From: Bacillus changyiensis
GTDB lineage: Bacteria; Bacillota; Bacilli; Bacillales; Bacillaceae
Length of the DNA: 64,000 nucleotides
Assembly: GCF_027706145.1 (NCBI RefSeq)
Contig: NZ_JAQFWW010000004.1
Coordinates: 1 to 64,000, forward strand
Direction of reading: 5' to 3'
Shown: positions 1 to 8,654 of the stretch, one piece after another
Layout: each line of letters starts with the position of its first letter
Position numbering within the stretch: position 1 is the first letter of the stretch
Made by a program: the position numbers and the translations under genes
The notes under the pieces: model-generated
Told to the model about the DNA's origin: nothing
Databases searched by the model: none
Seen by the model: only the letters and a program-made list of their open reading frames with translations

Positions 1-114
1 GGAAGATTAGCCGTAGCTGCAAATGATCTACTTCATCACGGAGAAAAAAAGAATGACGAACTGACCAAGACGATCAACTCAATTAATAAATTATTAGGGG
101 CTCGATCTAAATGA
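1..114 (+). CDS. 3' end of a small LXG-operon helper protein (YwqH-like), partial
   Basis: The first 37 codons are open in frame 1 and end in TGA at 112-114, overlapping the next ATG by four bases (ATGA), so the two are translationally coupled. The tail is helical and rich in Lys and Asn. In B. subtilis, LXG toxins are preceded by two small helical proteins (YwqH and YwqI, or YxiB and YxiC), and the position and coupling fit the first of these. The N-terminus lies outside the window, so the family cannot be proved here. It probably acts as an export partner for the toxin in the type VII secretion system. Confidence 0.55.
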   Translation, partial: GRLAVAANDLLHHGEKKNDELTKTINSINKLLGARSK

Positions 115-401
115 CTATTAAGTTTGTACAAGATACTTTCATAAAAGAACTCAAAACTGTCAAACAAGCCCTAGAAGCTCTACAACTGGCAGAGCCTCCG
201 GGTTCTTGCGGCAAAAACAACTTATCTTATACGGCTAAGTTTCAAAGCCGAGAACAAAAGACTCATAACATGCTTGATGAATACAAAAAAAACGTTCATA
301 AAAACATCAAAGATGTAAAAAACAACTGTAACTTACTGAAAGAAAAGGATCTTGAACTTGCTAGAAAAGCCATTGGGAGGATCATAGATGAGTTCAAATA
401 A
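111..401 (+). CDS. YwqI/YxiC-like helical partner of the LXG toxin (DUF5344 type)
   Basis: A 96-residue, charged, wholly helical protein with no signal peptide and no membrane segment. Proteins of this size directly upstream of LXG toxins belong to the YwqI/YxiC group, which are WXG100-like helpers that bind the LXG domain for export through the Yuk/Ess type VII system. It overlaps the gene before it by 4 bases and the toxin gene after it by 14 bases, so the three form one operon. The function is inferred from position and character, not from a decisive motif. Confidence 0.7.
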   Translation: MTIKFVQDTFIKELKTVKQALEALQLAEPPGSCGKNNLSYTAKFQSREQKTHNMLDEYKKNVHKNIKDVKNNCNLLKEKDLELARKAIGRIIDEFK

Positions 402-2949
402 AGTTTTTGAAGCAAACTCTTTAATTGATGCCGCAGACAAACGAAAAAAGCAATATGAAAATTTTGAAGAACAGCTTCAAACACTAAAAGATGCTTTTCT
501 TCGAATGACAAAATTAGACGATTTTCAAGGGAAAGCCGCGACGAACATGAAAAATTTCTTTAGTGGACAAGCTGAAATTGTGGACAGTTGGTTACTACTT
601 GCAAAAGAAAGAATTGTTTTCTTTGAAACCATTTCTTATGCGGTTAAAAATAAAAAGTTGGAAGACTTATACGTAGAATTATCTTTTTTAAGTCAGGAGC
701 TTGAAAATGCCGATAAAACAGCCGATCAAGTTGTCTCTTCACTTAAATCGGAAATGGACGGCATTATCGACAGCGTCAGAGATATTATACATTTGGATAA
801 GTGGACCGAAAAAAACTATCATGAGAATATGTCCAAAGCACAAAAAACACGGACGGACACGATCGATGCCGTCAACGAACTTGATCATTCTCTAACAACT
901 GATTACCAAAAGACAAAAAGTATGGAAGATGTAGTGCAAGAAAAATATAAAGGATTGATAGACGCAACAAGCAACGGAAAAAGCACTGAACCAATGAATT
1001 TTAGTTTGAAGAGATTTCACGCAAGTAAGGTCTATCAAACATCAAAAGCGTTGGAAAACTACGCAACTGCATATATCCAGTCGAAAGAATACCAATTAGA
1101 AGTAGAAAAAGAGAAAGAAAGAATTGAAAAAGAGAGAGAAAGAATCAGAGAACTGCAGATTAAACTTAAAAGTGTTTCTGATGATGACGAGTTTCTTGAA
1201 GTTGCGACAGAGATTGGGTACGATAACCTCACAACTGAACAACAGGAGCGTTTCACAGAAATTAAAGAAGATAAGGAGTTCTGGGATCATCCATTTTTAG
1301 GAACTCTAAATAAAACAGGAGATATGATTGGACAAGGAGTTCAAAATACAGTAGAGGCTGGAAAAAACTTTGCAGCAGGTTCGAAGGCTGTTTTAGGAAG
1401 CGTTGGTGAAGAGATTAAAAACGCATCTATTAGTTCATATGAATTCGGGAAGAAAGTTGGTCAGGATACAGTTGAACTAGGTAAAAAAGCCTACGATAGT
1501 AGCACAAGCTTTTTTGCCAATATAGAAGAAAAAATAGAAAAGGTTAAGGTAGCCTCTTTAGTCAACTCAATAATATATGCATATAGGGGTAAAAAAGAAC
1601 TAGACAAAATAGGTAAACAAGTAGATGAAGCAGGGGAAAAACATTTAGGTACTGTATACAGGGCAGGGAAAGGTGTTGTTGGTGCTGCATATGACTTTGT
1701 GAAGGATGTCGGTCAAAGCGCATTTGACCTTGGTTGGCATATTGGTGAATTTAGTAGTTATTTATATCATAGTTCGGGACCAGAGCAGGTACTAAGGGAT
1801 ACTTGGTCTGTAGCGCAAAAAGCACCAGGCTATATTCAAAGTGTATCTGAGGAAATTCGAAATACATGGGATAAGAAAATGGTACATGGTAATGCTTACA
1901 CAAGGGCACATTACGTTACATATTTAGCGGCGATTGTATATACTTGGGAAAGTTCCGCAACAAGAGTAGGAAAAGCAGGCAGTTTAGGAGGAAAAGCCTC
2001 AAAGCTAGAAAAAGGCGCTAATATCTCTAAAAAAGCGACTTCAAAGATTAAAAAAGCAAAAAAACCTTTAGTTCCAAAGATGCAGTTAGAGGGCATCCCT
2101 TTATATGTATTTAGCATAAAAGGATTAGAAGATAAAGCAATTCAGTTTATCAAGAAAGTAAAAGATGCTTATAATGGTGCTAAAGGCGGAAAAGCTCATG
2201 GTGGGCACGGCATTAAGAAGACTCCGAAAGGCGGACATGGCGGAGAACCTAAAGTTCCACATAAACAAAAACCGAAGTCACATGAGTCGATTCATAAGGT
2301 CGAGAAGAATAAAGAAGCAACGAAAAGCACTGGAAAAGTTACCGAAAAACCCGAAGGCAAGAAGGTTCAAAAAGGCAAGCATGGTGACGGAGATCCCAAA
2401 ACTCCGCACCAACCAAAATCAAAACCACACGAGCCTGTTCACAAGGTGGATAAGCCTCACGAGTCTAATAAAGATGCTGGAACCGTTTCTGGAAAGCATC
2501 CTCATGAGTCTTCTAAGCCGAAGAAGCACGAGCCGACTAAGAAGGTTGATCCAAGTGACAGCAGTCCATTAGCACCAGGGGGTGGGTTATTAGCTCACGA
2601 AGCCAAAGGTGGCCATCTTATAGAAAGACATGTTGGAAAAACAGACGAAGAGTTACTTAAACGTTTAAAAGAAGACCCCAGAATTTTTGGATCATCAACT
2701 TTTAAAGATAGAGCTGCTGCAGAAAAAGTAGCACACGATGTTTTAATAAAAAATAAAAATGAAATACAAAAATGGCTAAACAACAGTAATATTAATAAAC
2801 CACTTATACTCCCTTATAAAGGAACAGAAGTATTAGGTAGAGGAGTTGCTAAAGGATCACATAATGTAATTAATATGACAAATGCTAAAATTGTCTTGAA
2901 GAAAAATAGTGGAGGTAGTTTTATCTTAACAGGCTACCCAACGAGGTGA
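388..2949 (+). CDS. LXG polymorphic toxin with a C-terminal RNase A-like (CdiA-CT type) domain
   Basis: 853 residues. Residues 1 to about 210 are a long helical LXG-type N-terminus that targets the protein to type VII secretion. A coiled coil rich in Lys and Glu follows (about 235-260), then a central region, then a low-complexity Gly/His/Lys/Pro linker (about 590-735) made of imperfect repeats. Residues 741-853 match the bacterial RNase A-like toxin tip known from CdiA of Yersinia kristensenii. His748, Arg759, Thr848 and Tyr850 stand where that family has its catalytic His, Arg, Thr and Tyr. The product should cut RNA in competing cells. The start follows GGGAGG. The skin element of B. subtilis 168 also carries an LXG toxin (YqcG) at this end. 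The tip assignment is from memory of the family. Confidence 0.82.
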   Translation: MSSNKVFEANSLIDAADKRKKQYENFEEQLQTLKDAFLRMTKLDDFQGKAATNMKNFFSGQAEIVDSWLLLAKERIVFFETISYAVKNKKLEDLYVELSFLSQELENADKTADQVVSSLKSEMDGIIDSVRDIIHLDKWTEKNYHENMSKAQKTRTDTIDAVNELDHSLTTDYQKTKSMEDVVQEKYKGLIDATSNGKSTEPMNFSLKRFHASKVYQTSKALENYATAYIQSKEYQLEVEKEKERIEKERERIRELQIKLKSVSDDDEFLEVATEIGYDNLTTEQQERFTEIKEDKEFWDHPFLGTLNKTGDMIGQGVQNTVEAGKNFAAGSKAVLGSVGEEIKNASISSYEFGKKVGQDTVELGKKAYDSSTSFFANIEEKIEKVKVASLVNSIIYAYRGKKELDKIGKQVDEAGEKHLGTVYRAGKGVVGAAYDFVKDVGQSAFDLGWHIGEFSSYLYHSSGPEQVLRDTWSVAQKAPGYIQSVSEEIRNTWDKKMVHGNAYTRAHYVTYLAAIVYTWESSATRVGKAGSLGGKASKLEKGANISKKATSKIKKAKKPLVPKMQLEGIPLYVFSIKGLEDKAIQFIKKVKDAYNGAKGGKAHGGHGIKKTPKGGHGGEPKVPHKQKPKSHESIHKVEKNKEATKSTGKVTEKPEGKKVQKGKHGDGDPKTPHQPKSKPHEPVHKVDKPHESNKDAGTVSGKHPHESSKPKKHEPTKKVDPSDSSPLAPGGGLLAHEAKGGHLIERHVGKTDEELLKRLKEDPRIFGSSTFKDRAAAEKVAHDVLIKNKNEIQKWLNNSNINKPLILPYKGTEVLGRGVAKGSHNVINMTNAKIVLKKNSGGSFILTGYPTR

Positions 2950-2954
2950 TAAAT

Positions 2955-3254
2955 ATGATTGAAATAAGAGTTTCAGATCCTGTTTTTCAATTTCTAGGTG
3001 GCATTTTCCACCAAGATATAGAGTCCTACGAGATAGCACTTGAAGAATATCTAGGGTATGCATCTAAAAAGGAGCAAGAAGATGATGTAATTGCACTAAC
3101 AAACTTTATAAACAGCAATTTTTCGGATGAAGACAAGAACAATTTTATAGAGGAAGCAGCAGATGGAGTATATTTCCCAGCCTATGAAGTAACTCCATTA
3201 ACATGGCTTAAACAAGTTACTGAAAAAATAAAAAATAATATTGAATGTTTGTAA
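2955..3254 (+). CDS. immunity protein to the RNase toxin (CdiI type)
   Basis: A 99-residue acidic protein lying 5 bases after the toxin stop. ATG at 2955 is preferred over GTG at 2946, because the GAGGTGAT ribosome site lies just before it. The pattern of an acidic helical protein with a conserved aromatic motif near residues 70-80 (YFPAYEV followed by TWL) resembles the CdiI immunity proteins paired with RNase A-like CdiA tips. It should bind the toxin domain in the cytoplasm and protect the producing cell and its kin. Identity rests mainly on the pairing with the toxin. Confidence 0.72.
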   Translation: MIEIRVSDPVFQFLGGIFHQDIESYEIALEEYLGYASKKEQEDDVIALTNFINSNFSDEDKNNFIEEAADGVYFPAYEVTPLTWLKQVTEKIKNNIECL

Positions 3255-3265
3255 CATTTAATAAG

Positions 3266-3330
3266 AGGCTCTTCTCAATTATAAAGTCCTTTACAAAGGG
3301 TACATTTTATATGAGAAGGGCCTTTTTATT
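3266..3330 (+). terminator. terminator after the toxin-immunity operon
   Basis: The arms AGGCTCTTCTC and GAGAAGGGCCT are separated by about 35 bases and followed by TTTTTATT. The stem tolerates one mismatch. It lies between the + strand toxin operon and the converging - strand lysis genes and may serve both. Confidence 0.6.
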
Positions 3331-3349
3331 ACTTCATTAAAACTTCTAA

Positions 3350-4276
3350 TTATACAAACACCCTTGTCCAAGTAGCCCTTCCAGCAATCCCATCCACAGC
3401 CAGACCACTTGCCTTTTGAAAAGCTCTTACAGCTTTCTCAAGTCCATGACCAAAGATAGAATCAAGACCATTCACATCATATCCCTTACAGATCAACAAC
3501 GCTTGAAGAATCCAAGTGATATTTCCTTTCGCTCCCCTGCACACATTTACGACAGCCGCACGAGTTTTCGGTCCCCACTCCCCATCTACGACAAGACCTG
3601 CATGAAATTGCTTATTTAGTTCGCTCTGGAAGCCCTTAAGCAAGGCTTTGTATGTTTCAGGCCCTTGATAACCATCTACTTTAATACTAAGCTTATATCG
3701 TTTATTTAATGTATTTTGAATCGTTCTAACAATCGCACGACCACCACTGGAAGATGATTTCTTTGATGACTGCTTTTTAGTTGGTTTAGGAATGGCAGGT
3801 GTTGTGCTGTTTACTTTCGATACGAGGACTGGACGTTTACCAGCCTGTAGCTGCGCCAAAGTTAAACCGCCCATCATTTCTAAATGTGGGTAATCTTTAA
3901 AGCTGTTCCAATCCCCTCCCCATGCGAATCCTAATGCCTTTGCGATTTGAGCGACTCTTTTCCATTTGGAATTAACAGTCCAGATCGCTGTTTTGCCATC
4001 TGAGGATAATAAAACATAATCTACTGCTAAACCGTAATTGTGGTTGGATTGTCCGGCTTTTGCGTTAGTTACAATCTTCCCTGATGCAGTACGTCCTTTC
4101 GCATACAATTTATTTTGTTCCGCAAAAGAGCGATAGCCGGATGTCATCTGTACATAAATACCCTCTTTATAAGATCTTTTAATGACTTCGATTGCTGTTT
4201 CTTTTACAACTGGATGGATTCCAGATCCCATGTTCCGAACAGAACGATCAATCAATGTTTGTAATGATACCGCCAT
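3350..4276 (-). CDS. phage endolysin: L-alanyl-D-glutamate peptidase (M15) with peptidoglycan-binding repeats
   Basis: 308 residues. Residues 1-150 are an M15 zinc peptidase of the CwlK/Ply500 type: the SNHNYGLAVDY segment carries the metal-binding His and Asp, and DYPHLEM near residue 134 carries the third ligand. After a Lys/Ser linker (about 155-180), the C-terminal half holds two repeats of the peptidoglycan-binding type, each ending in VDG..G..T. It should cleave the L-Ala-D-Glu bond of the cell wall at lysis. It is the last gene of the late operon, directly after the holin, and uses a GAGGTGTTTTAC-type ribosome site. Confidence 0.88.
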   Translation of the reverse strand: MAVSLQTLIDRSVRNMGSGIHPVVKETAIEVIKRSYKEGIYVQMTSGYRSFAEQNKLYAKGRTASGKIVTNAKAGQSNHNYGLAVDYVLLSSDGKTAIWTVNSKWKRVAQIAKALGFAWGGDWNSFKDYPHLEMMGGLTLAQLQAGKRPVLVSKVNSTTPAIPKPTKKQSSKKSSSSGGRAIVRTIQNTLNKRYKLSIKVDGYQGPETYKALLKGFQSELNKQFHAGLVVDGEWGPKTRAAVVNVCRGAKGNITWILQALLICKGYDVNGLDSIFGHGLEKAVRAFQKASGLAVDGIAGRATWTRVFV

Positions 4277-4337
4277 TGTAAAACACCTCTATTTTTTATT
4301 TTTAACAATTAAAAGAGACTGCCAACCGGCAGCCCTC

Positions 4338-4601
4338 TCATTTTGTTAATCCGTTTTGTTTTAACACTTCTTTTTGTTGTTTACCTTTGCTAGTCACATA
4401 GTTGTTTTTATACCAAGCCACAACTGCCGTAACGATCGTAAACACTGTAGAACCTACCAAATATAAAGCATCTGCCAGTGTATTGACTTGGTCTTCACTA
4501 ATTGGCAAAGCACCCTTTCCGAACATCATCAAAGTCTGGTTTACCAATGCAATAAAAAGAAGCACCGTCCGAATGACTGTGCCTTTGTCAACGTTTTTCA
4601 T
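4338..4601 (-). CDS. phage holin, phi-LC3/SPP1 family (XhlB-like)
   Basis: 87 residues with two predicted membrane helices (about 10-28 and 45-63) and a Lys-rich cytoplasmic tail, the usual layout of class II holins such as SPP1 gp26 and PBSX XhlB. It sits between XhlA and the endolysin. Holins open the membrane to release the endolysin. The start follows GGAGGAAAAC. Confidence 0.85.
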   Translation of the reverse strand: MKNVDKGTVIRTVLLFIALVNQTLMMFGKGALPISEDQVNTLADALYLVGSTVFTIVTAVVAWYKNNYVTSKGKQQKEVLKQNGLTK

Positions 4602-4619
4602 ATTATGTTTTCCTCCTTC

Positions 4620-4889
4620 TTATTTCTGCAAAAGATTATAAAATAATGCAATCGTTCCACCGATTACACCAGTACTGATCGCCGTAATGATTGCGCCCGT
4701 GATGCTACGCTTAATCCAAGTCGTGTTTTCTTCAATTTTGTTCAGTTTTTCATTGATAGATATAATCTGTTGATCGTGTCGTTCTGTTGTTCTCTCCAAA
4801 GTGCTGACACGCTGCTCCAAGGCTTTATGATTACCCTTTATCTCTGTGATCTCTTTTTGAAACACATCTATTTCATTTGTTTGTGACAT
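4620..4889 (-). CDS. xhlA: XhlA-family phage lysis protein
   Basis: 89 residues: an N-terminal coiled coil (about 10-60) with heptads of Leu and Ile, then one C-terminal membrane helix (about 65-85). This is the architecture of PBSX XhlA, which acts together with the XhlB holin and the endolysin to lyse the cell. The holin follows 18 bases downstream. Confidence 0.85.
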   Translation of the reverse strand: MSQTNEIDVFQKEITEIKGNHKALEQRVSTLERTTERHDQQIISINEKLNKIEENTTWIKRSITGAIITAISTGVIGGTIALFYNLLQK

Positions 4890-4972
4890 CCCCTAACCTC
4901 CTGTTCTACATCGCTTTCACCCCTTTCGAGGCAAAATAAAAAAGCCGCCTATTTTGCCGCTTTTGGTTTAAT

Positions 4973-5158
4973 TTATTTTAATAGCTGTTGTTCTTCCTGT
5001 AGTTTCTTATAATCTGAATCTAGTAGCTTAAACATCGTTTGAACGTTGGTTAACGTATCGTAAGCTGCTGTAAGCTCTTGTTTATAAGATTCACACTTTA
5101 TTTGAGTGAACCTGAGTTGTTCTTCTAATTCCTCATATGTTAGTTTCTTTTTTTCCAT
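4973..5158 (-). CDS. small coiled-coil phage protein, function unknown
   Basis: 61 residues, almost entirely charged coiled coil rich in Glu, Gln and Lys. The ATG lies nine bases after GGAG and overlaps the end of the gene before it by one base. In related prophages a very short XkdX-like gene occupies this slot between tail fibre and lysis genes. No diagnostic motif is visible. Confidence 0.6.
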   Translation of the reverse strand: MEKKKLTYEELEEQLRFTQIKCESYKQELTAAYDTLTNVQTMFKLLDSDYKKLQEEQQLLK

Positions 5159-5457
5159 TATAGTTGCTCCGTTTCATCTGAAATTGCATTCCCTCGTGGA
5201 GATGCTGTGATTTTGTCATAGTCGCTTTGGGTGATCAGCCCGTTAGATAAAGCCTTTTTTAATTGAATCGTGGTTATTGTACCGTTCTCCCAGCAATCAC
5301 AAAACAATTCATAGACAGGCACGGCGTTACCGTCATTTAATACTTGGCTAACCATAGCTTTTTGTAATGTAATGTTTTGCCTGGTTAGCTTTTCATAAAT
5401 CGTTTCTTGCGATTCGCCTGCTTTAATGTTCTCAGGTTCTAGGATCTTGAACATCAA
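5158..5457 (-). CDS. XkdW/XkdX-like small tail-region protein
   Basis: 99 residues. The C-terminal half (a run of ITT..LKKALSNGLIT..DYDKIT) resembles the XkdX/XkdW group of small proteins encoded between tail-fibre and lysis genes of Bacillus prophages. TTG at 5457 or ATG at 5454 may start it, both after GGAG. It overlaps the preceding gene by 26 bases. The role in the virion is unknown. Confidence 0.55.
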   Translation of the reverse strand: MMFKILEPENIKAGESQETIYEKLTRQNITLQKAMVSQVLNDGNAVPVYELFCDCWENGTITTIQLKKALSNGLITQSDYDKITASPRGNAISDETEQL

Positions 5458-5920
5458 TTACACGCTCCTTTTTTGAATCCTCTCTTTCATAAATGCCTTC
5501 ATCAATCCTGATGTTAAATTGCGGAGGCAACTTTTTGAGATCCTCATTTGTTGAATATGGCGCTTCATCGGTCGAATTATAGATCACTCCCGCAATTGTG
5601 CCGTCTTTCTCAACATAAATCTCTGAAAACAAGTATATGGCGTTATCTGGAGGGATAAAAAAATCAAACCCGTTCGCATCTAGTTCAATCCTTGCCAAAT
5701 GATAAGAAAGGCTTTGATTGTTAGCTTGTATGACGTAGAGCTTATATAAAATCCTTTTTGTACGATCACCTTTAAGGTCAAAACCTACTGATTCCATACT
5801 GTGGGCACTGCCATCTAATGTGAGATCAAAATTACTAATGACAACCTGATTGCCGTTTAAATCAGCTTTACAGCCTTTAGTTTTTAGTTGACGACCTCTC
5901 AAATTAATCGTATTAACCAC
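5432..5920 (-). CDS. phage tail-tip or baseplate accessory protein, unknown
   Basis: 162 residues starting at GTG 5920, chosen because GGAGGGG lies six bases upstream; the longer open frame runs back into the tail gene. It is rich in beta strands, with no membrane segment. The position after the tail-fibre gene suggests a receptor-binding or baseplate accessory subunit. I recognise no family. Confidence 0.6.
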   Translation of the reverse strand: MVNTINLRGRQLKTKGCKADLNGNQVVISNFDLTLDGSAHSMESVGFDLKGDRTKRILYKLYVIQANNQSLSYHLARIELDANGFDFFIPPDNAIYLFSEIYVEKDGTIAGVIYNSTDEAPYSTNEDLKKLPPQFNIRIDEGIYEREDSKKERVIDVQDPRT

Positions 5921-5930
5921 GAAACCCCTC

Positions 5931-8639
5931 CTACTTCGGTTCATAAAGATAAGCAATCATTAAACGCGAAAGTGTTTTGTTTTCCACATTTACTGCGCCT
6001 GATCCCCGTACCCTGAATTTAATGAAATGATCACCGGCTGCCATGCTGCTGATCCCTACCGTTACACAGTCAGAATAAGAACCATAAGGCACAGCCACAG
6101 CCCAAAATAGATTTTCTATATTCGATCCAATATCAAGAGTTCCGTCACCATATGCAGTGCTCCCACTACCCTGATTTATGAAAAAGTCATTCCAATAATG
6201 GATACGTAAAACAGCGTTGTAATTCAGAGCCCCCCTGCTATCTTCAACAGCACTACTGACCGTTACACCTAGTCCATGGGTAGAAATTTTTATATCATTC
6301 CCCGCTTCTAATACTGTGTTATAGGGTAAAAATGCGGTATCTCCCCAAAACCCCATATAATGGCCGTCTGAACTTGACTTGTCTATTTTGAGAAGTTGCT
6401 TTGCCTCTGAACCGTGCCCTAGGTACTGCCAGACTTCAAAACCAAATCTTTCATCTGAGTCGTTGGGAGCATCTGGACCTCTACCTGTATAGATAGCACA
6501 ATTTGCCCATTTTGTTCCTCTAGAGTCATTGTAGTTATCTAAGAAAATTTTAGGGACGTATGTGTTCGAGCCATTGCCATTACCCCAGTTAGCCTGAAAG
6601 GCTGATCTTAATTCAAGGCTCCCGTTCCACTTTCCTGATTCGTTTACAGCTCCGCCTAATACGGTAGTTCTATCTCCAAAATCACTATCTAAAAAAGATG
6701 AATACTTACCACTACCCGCGCCTGTATTCTTCCCAAAACTTAAATAATCTTTTGTTCCATTTATCGAAAAACCTCTTCTTGAAGAATTAGAGCCACCCCA
6801 TGAATTAGATATTGTTCCAACTTCATCATACTTAGGTGAGGATGCGTCTGTGCCTGAATCATAAAAATATAAGTTGTAATTGGACATTTTTATCATGGTT
6901 TTACCATCTAATATAGAAGTGAGTGCACCGTCCTTCAATTCAATTGTGTCGCCGCTTTCATTATCACTCCGGACAATAACACCCGATAAAATGCCACCTT
7001 TAATCTTATCCGCAATTAAACTATTGATTTTTGCGTTTGTAATAGCTCCATCTGCCACATTTAACGTATCAATGGCTGCTTTGCCGATTTTAGTGTTTGT
7101 TATCGCTAAATCTTCAATATGGTTAGTCCCGATGCGCACGGTGGCTGCCGAATATTGAGCAGTAAAATCACTTGCCGTTCCGTGAGTGTTAACGGCACGA
7201 ATTCGATAATACCAAAGCTGATTGACTTCCACTTCATGCACTGTTCCGCCCTCTTTACCAGCCCATAAAAGATTAGATCTATTCGTGATATCCGGTGTAA
7301 AATCCTTCATCTGAGATCCGTAAACCTCATATTTTGCAATATATGAATACGGCTCAAAATCCCATGAGAGTGCTACTTTTGAAAATAGCCCCTTCACCTC
7401 GACATTTTGGGGCATTGGTGGCTTTTTGTCTGGAAAGCTATCGTCCGTAACAATCGTGTTGCCTTTCTCCTGCTCAATGTCTCTTATTTTTTCTTCGATC
7501 TCATCAAGCCGTTTATCAGGCTCATAAACTTCTAGAAATTGTCCCATTTCGACTTTAGCTGTACCTTCTGGGTCTGAAATATCGTATTCTAAGACAATAA
7601 CCCGACCAAAAAATTTGATAGGTTCAGAAACCGTTCGATCAATCGCAAGGCGGGTGTCTCCCAATGAAACAGGTTCATCTAATAAAAAGACTTCTAAAGC
7701 GTAATTTGTCTGTGTGTTTGATGCTGTATGAACGAGATATTCAAAAGTCTTTTGTAGTAGCTCTTTTGGATCTTCGATGTTTTCATCTTGCCATTTGCCA
7801 AAGGCATTTATAATCGTACCATCTGTCTTTTTATGTCCGTATCTCTCTTTAGCTGGAGGGAACTCAACCCATTTTTGACCCTTTGGTTTATCGACAGGAT
7901 CACCATTAGAGACTTTCCACTCAACATCTGCAAAATTAATATATCGAGAATTGCCCCCTTGTGTTTCGACACTGGCACCCCATCCATAGAGAGCCGAAAC
8001 AGGATAGGCCATTTCGGTTACATGAATGCTTTCAATGTTGTAACCGACTTCGAAACGACCACCATCATCCGAACCCCTACGTTGAATGATGTTAACAACA
8101 CGTTCAATGACATTATTATTTTTCGTGTCGAATGTAACGGTAAATTTCAGTTCTCCGCCCCACACTTTGATGATGTCTTTAATCGCCTCATATGCGCTAA
8201 TATGATAGAAATGGGTTGAGTTAATACCTAAATCAGCCGTAACGTTTCCTGTCCATCTAGTACCTGCTAATGCACGATCAAGAACATCCTTTTGGGTTGT
8301 CTTATATGGGCGAACATCATCAATAATCCATTCAAGTAATTCCATTTCGGCTGGTTCGCATTGTGCCGTTTTTTCTGCTCCTTCTTCCCCGTTTCCACTG
8401 TCTACTTCTCTAATTTTAAAGAGACGAAAAAAGCCGTCTTTGTCTTTAAAGACGACCTGGTTTAACTTAGTCACATGTTGACTATCTGGATGCGTTGCAT
8501 CGCATGTAAATGAAAATGTTGAACCTTGGTTTAATTCTTCCCTGAACATTGCATTCCAAAAAATGCAGGCGCTTTCGGCTTGGCTGGATAAGATCGCTAG
8601 TAAATTGTCCTCTTTATCTAATATCCATAAATCCGCCAT
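5931..8639 (-). CDS. phage tail endopeptidase/minor structural protein with fibronectin-like domain
   Basis: 902 residues. The N-terminal 380 or so match the phage minor structural protein family found just after the distal tail protein in SPP1- and A118-like siphophages (tail-associated lysin or tail spike hub). A fibronectin type III-like segment (about 415-505, with KVALSWDF near its start and WYYRIRAVN near its end) follows, then a short helical neck (about 510-550) and a Ser/Gly/Asn-rich C-terminus (about 560-900) that probably binds the host surface. The start follows AGGTGATGAC. Confidence 0.82.
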   Translation of the reverse strand: MADLWILDKEDNLLAILSSQAESACIFWNAMFREELNQGSTFSFTCDATHPDSQHVTKLNQVVFKDKDGFFRLFKIREVDSGNGEEGAEKTAQCEPAEMELLEWIIDDVRPYKTTQKDVLDRALAGTRWTGNVTADLGINSTHFYHISAYEAIKDIIKVWGGELKFTVTFDTKNNNVIERVVNIIQRRGSDDGGRFEVGYNIESIHVTEMAYPVSALYGWGASVETQGGNSRYINFADVEWKVSNGDPVDKPKGQKWVEFPPAKERYGHKKTDGTIINAFGKWQDENIEDPKELLQKTFEYLVHTASNTQTNYALEVFLLDEPVSLGDTRLAIDRTVSEPIKFFGRVIVLEYDISDPEGTAKVEMGQFLEVYEPDKRLDEIEEKIRDIEQEKGNTIVTDDSFPDKKPPMPQNVEVKGLFSKVALSWDFEPYSYIAKYEVYGSQMKDFTPDITNRSNLLWAGKEGGTVHEVEVNQLWYYRIRAVNTHGTASDFTAQYSAATVRIGTNHIEDLAITNTKIGKAAIDTLNVADGAITNAKINSLIADKIKGGILSGVIVRSDNESGDTIELKDGALTSILDGKTMIKMSNYNLYFYDSGTDASSPKYDEVGTISNSWGGSNSSRRGFSINGTKDYLSFGKNTGAGSGKYSSFLDSDFGDRTTVLGGAVNESGKWNGSLELRSAFQANWGNGNGSNTYVPKIFLDNYNDSRGTKWANCAIYTGRGPDAPNDSDERFGFEVWQYLGHGSEAKQLLKIDKSSSDGHYMGFWGDTAFLPYNTVLEAGNDIKISTHGLGVTVSSAVEDSRGALNYNAVLRIHYWNDFFINQGSGSTAYGDGTLDIGSNIENLFWAVAVPYGSYSDCVTVGISSMAAGDHFIKFRVRGSGAVNVENKTLSRLMIAYLYEPK

Positions 8640-8654
8640 GTCATCACCTGCCTT

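Noticed and set aside
2165-2572. 135-codon + strand frame within the LXG toxin gene
   Set aside because: Another frame of the repetitive Lys/His linker; its composition is a by-product of the repeat.
7788-8219. 143-codon + strand frame opposite the tail endopeptidase gene
   Set aside because: Antisense to a certain gene, no ribosome site.
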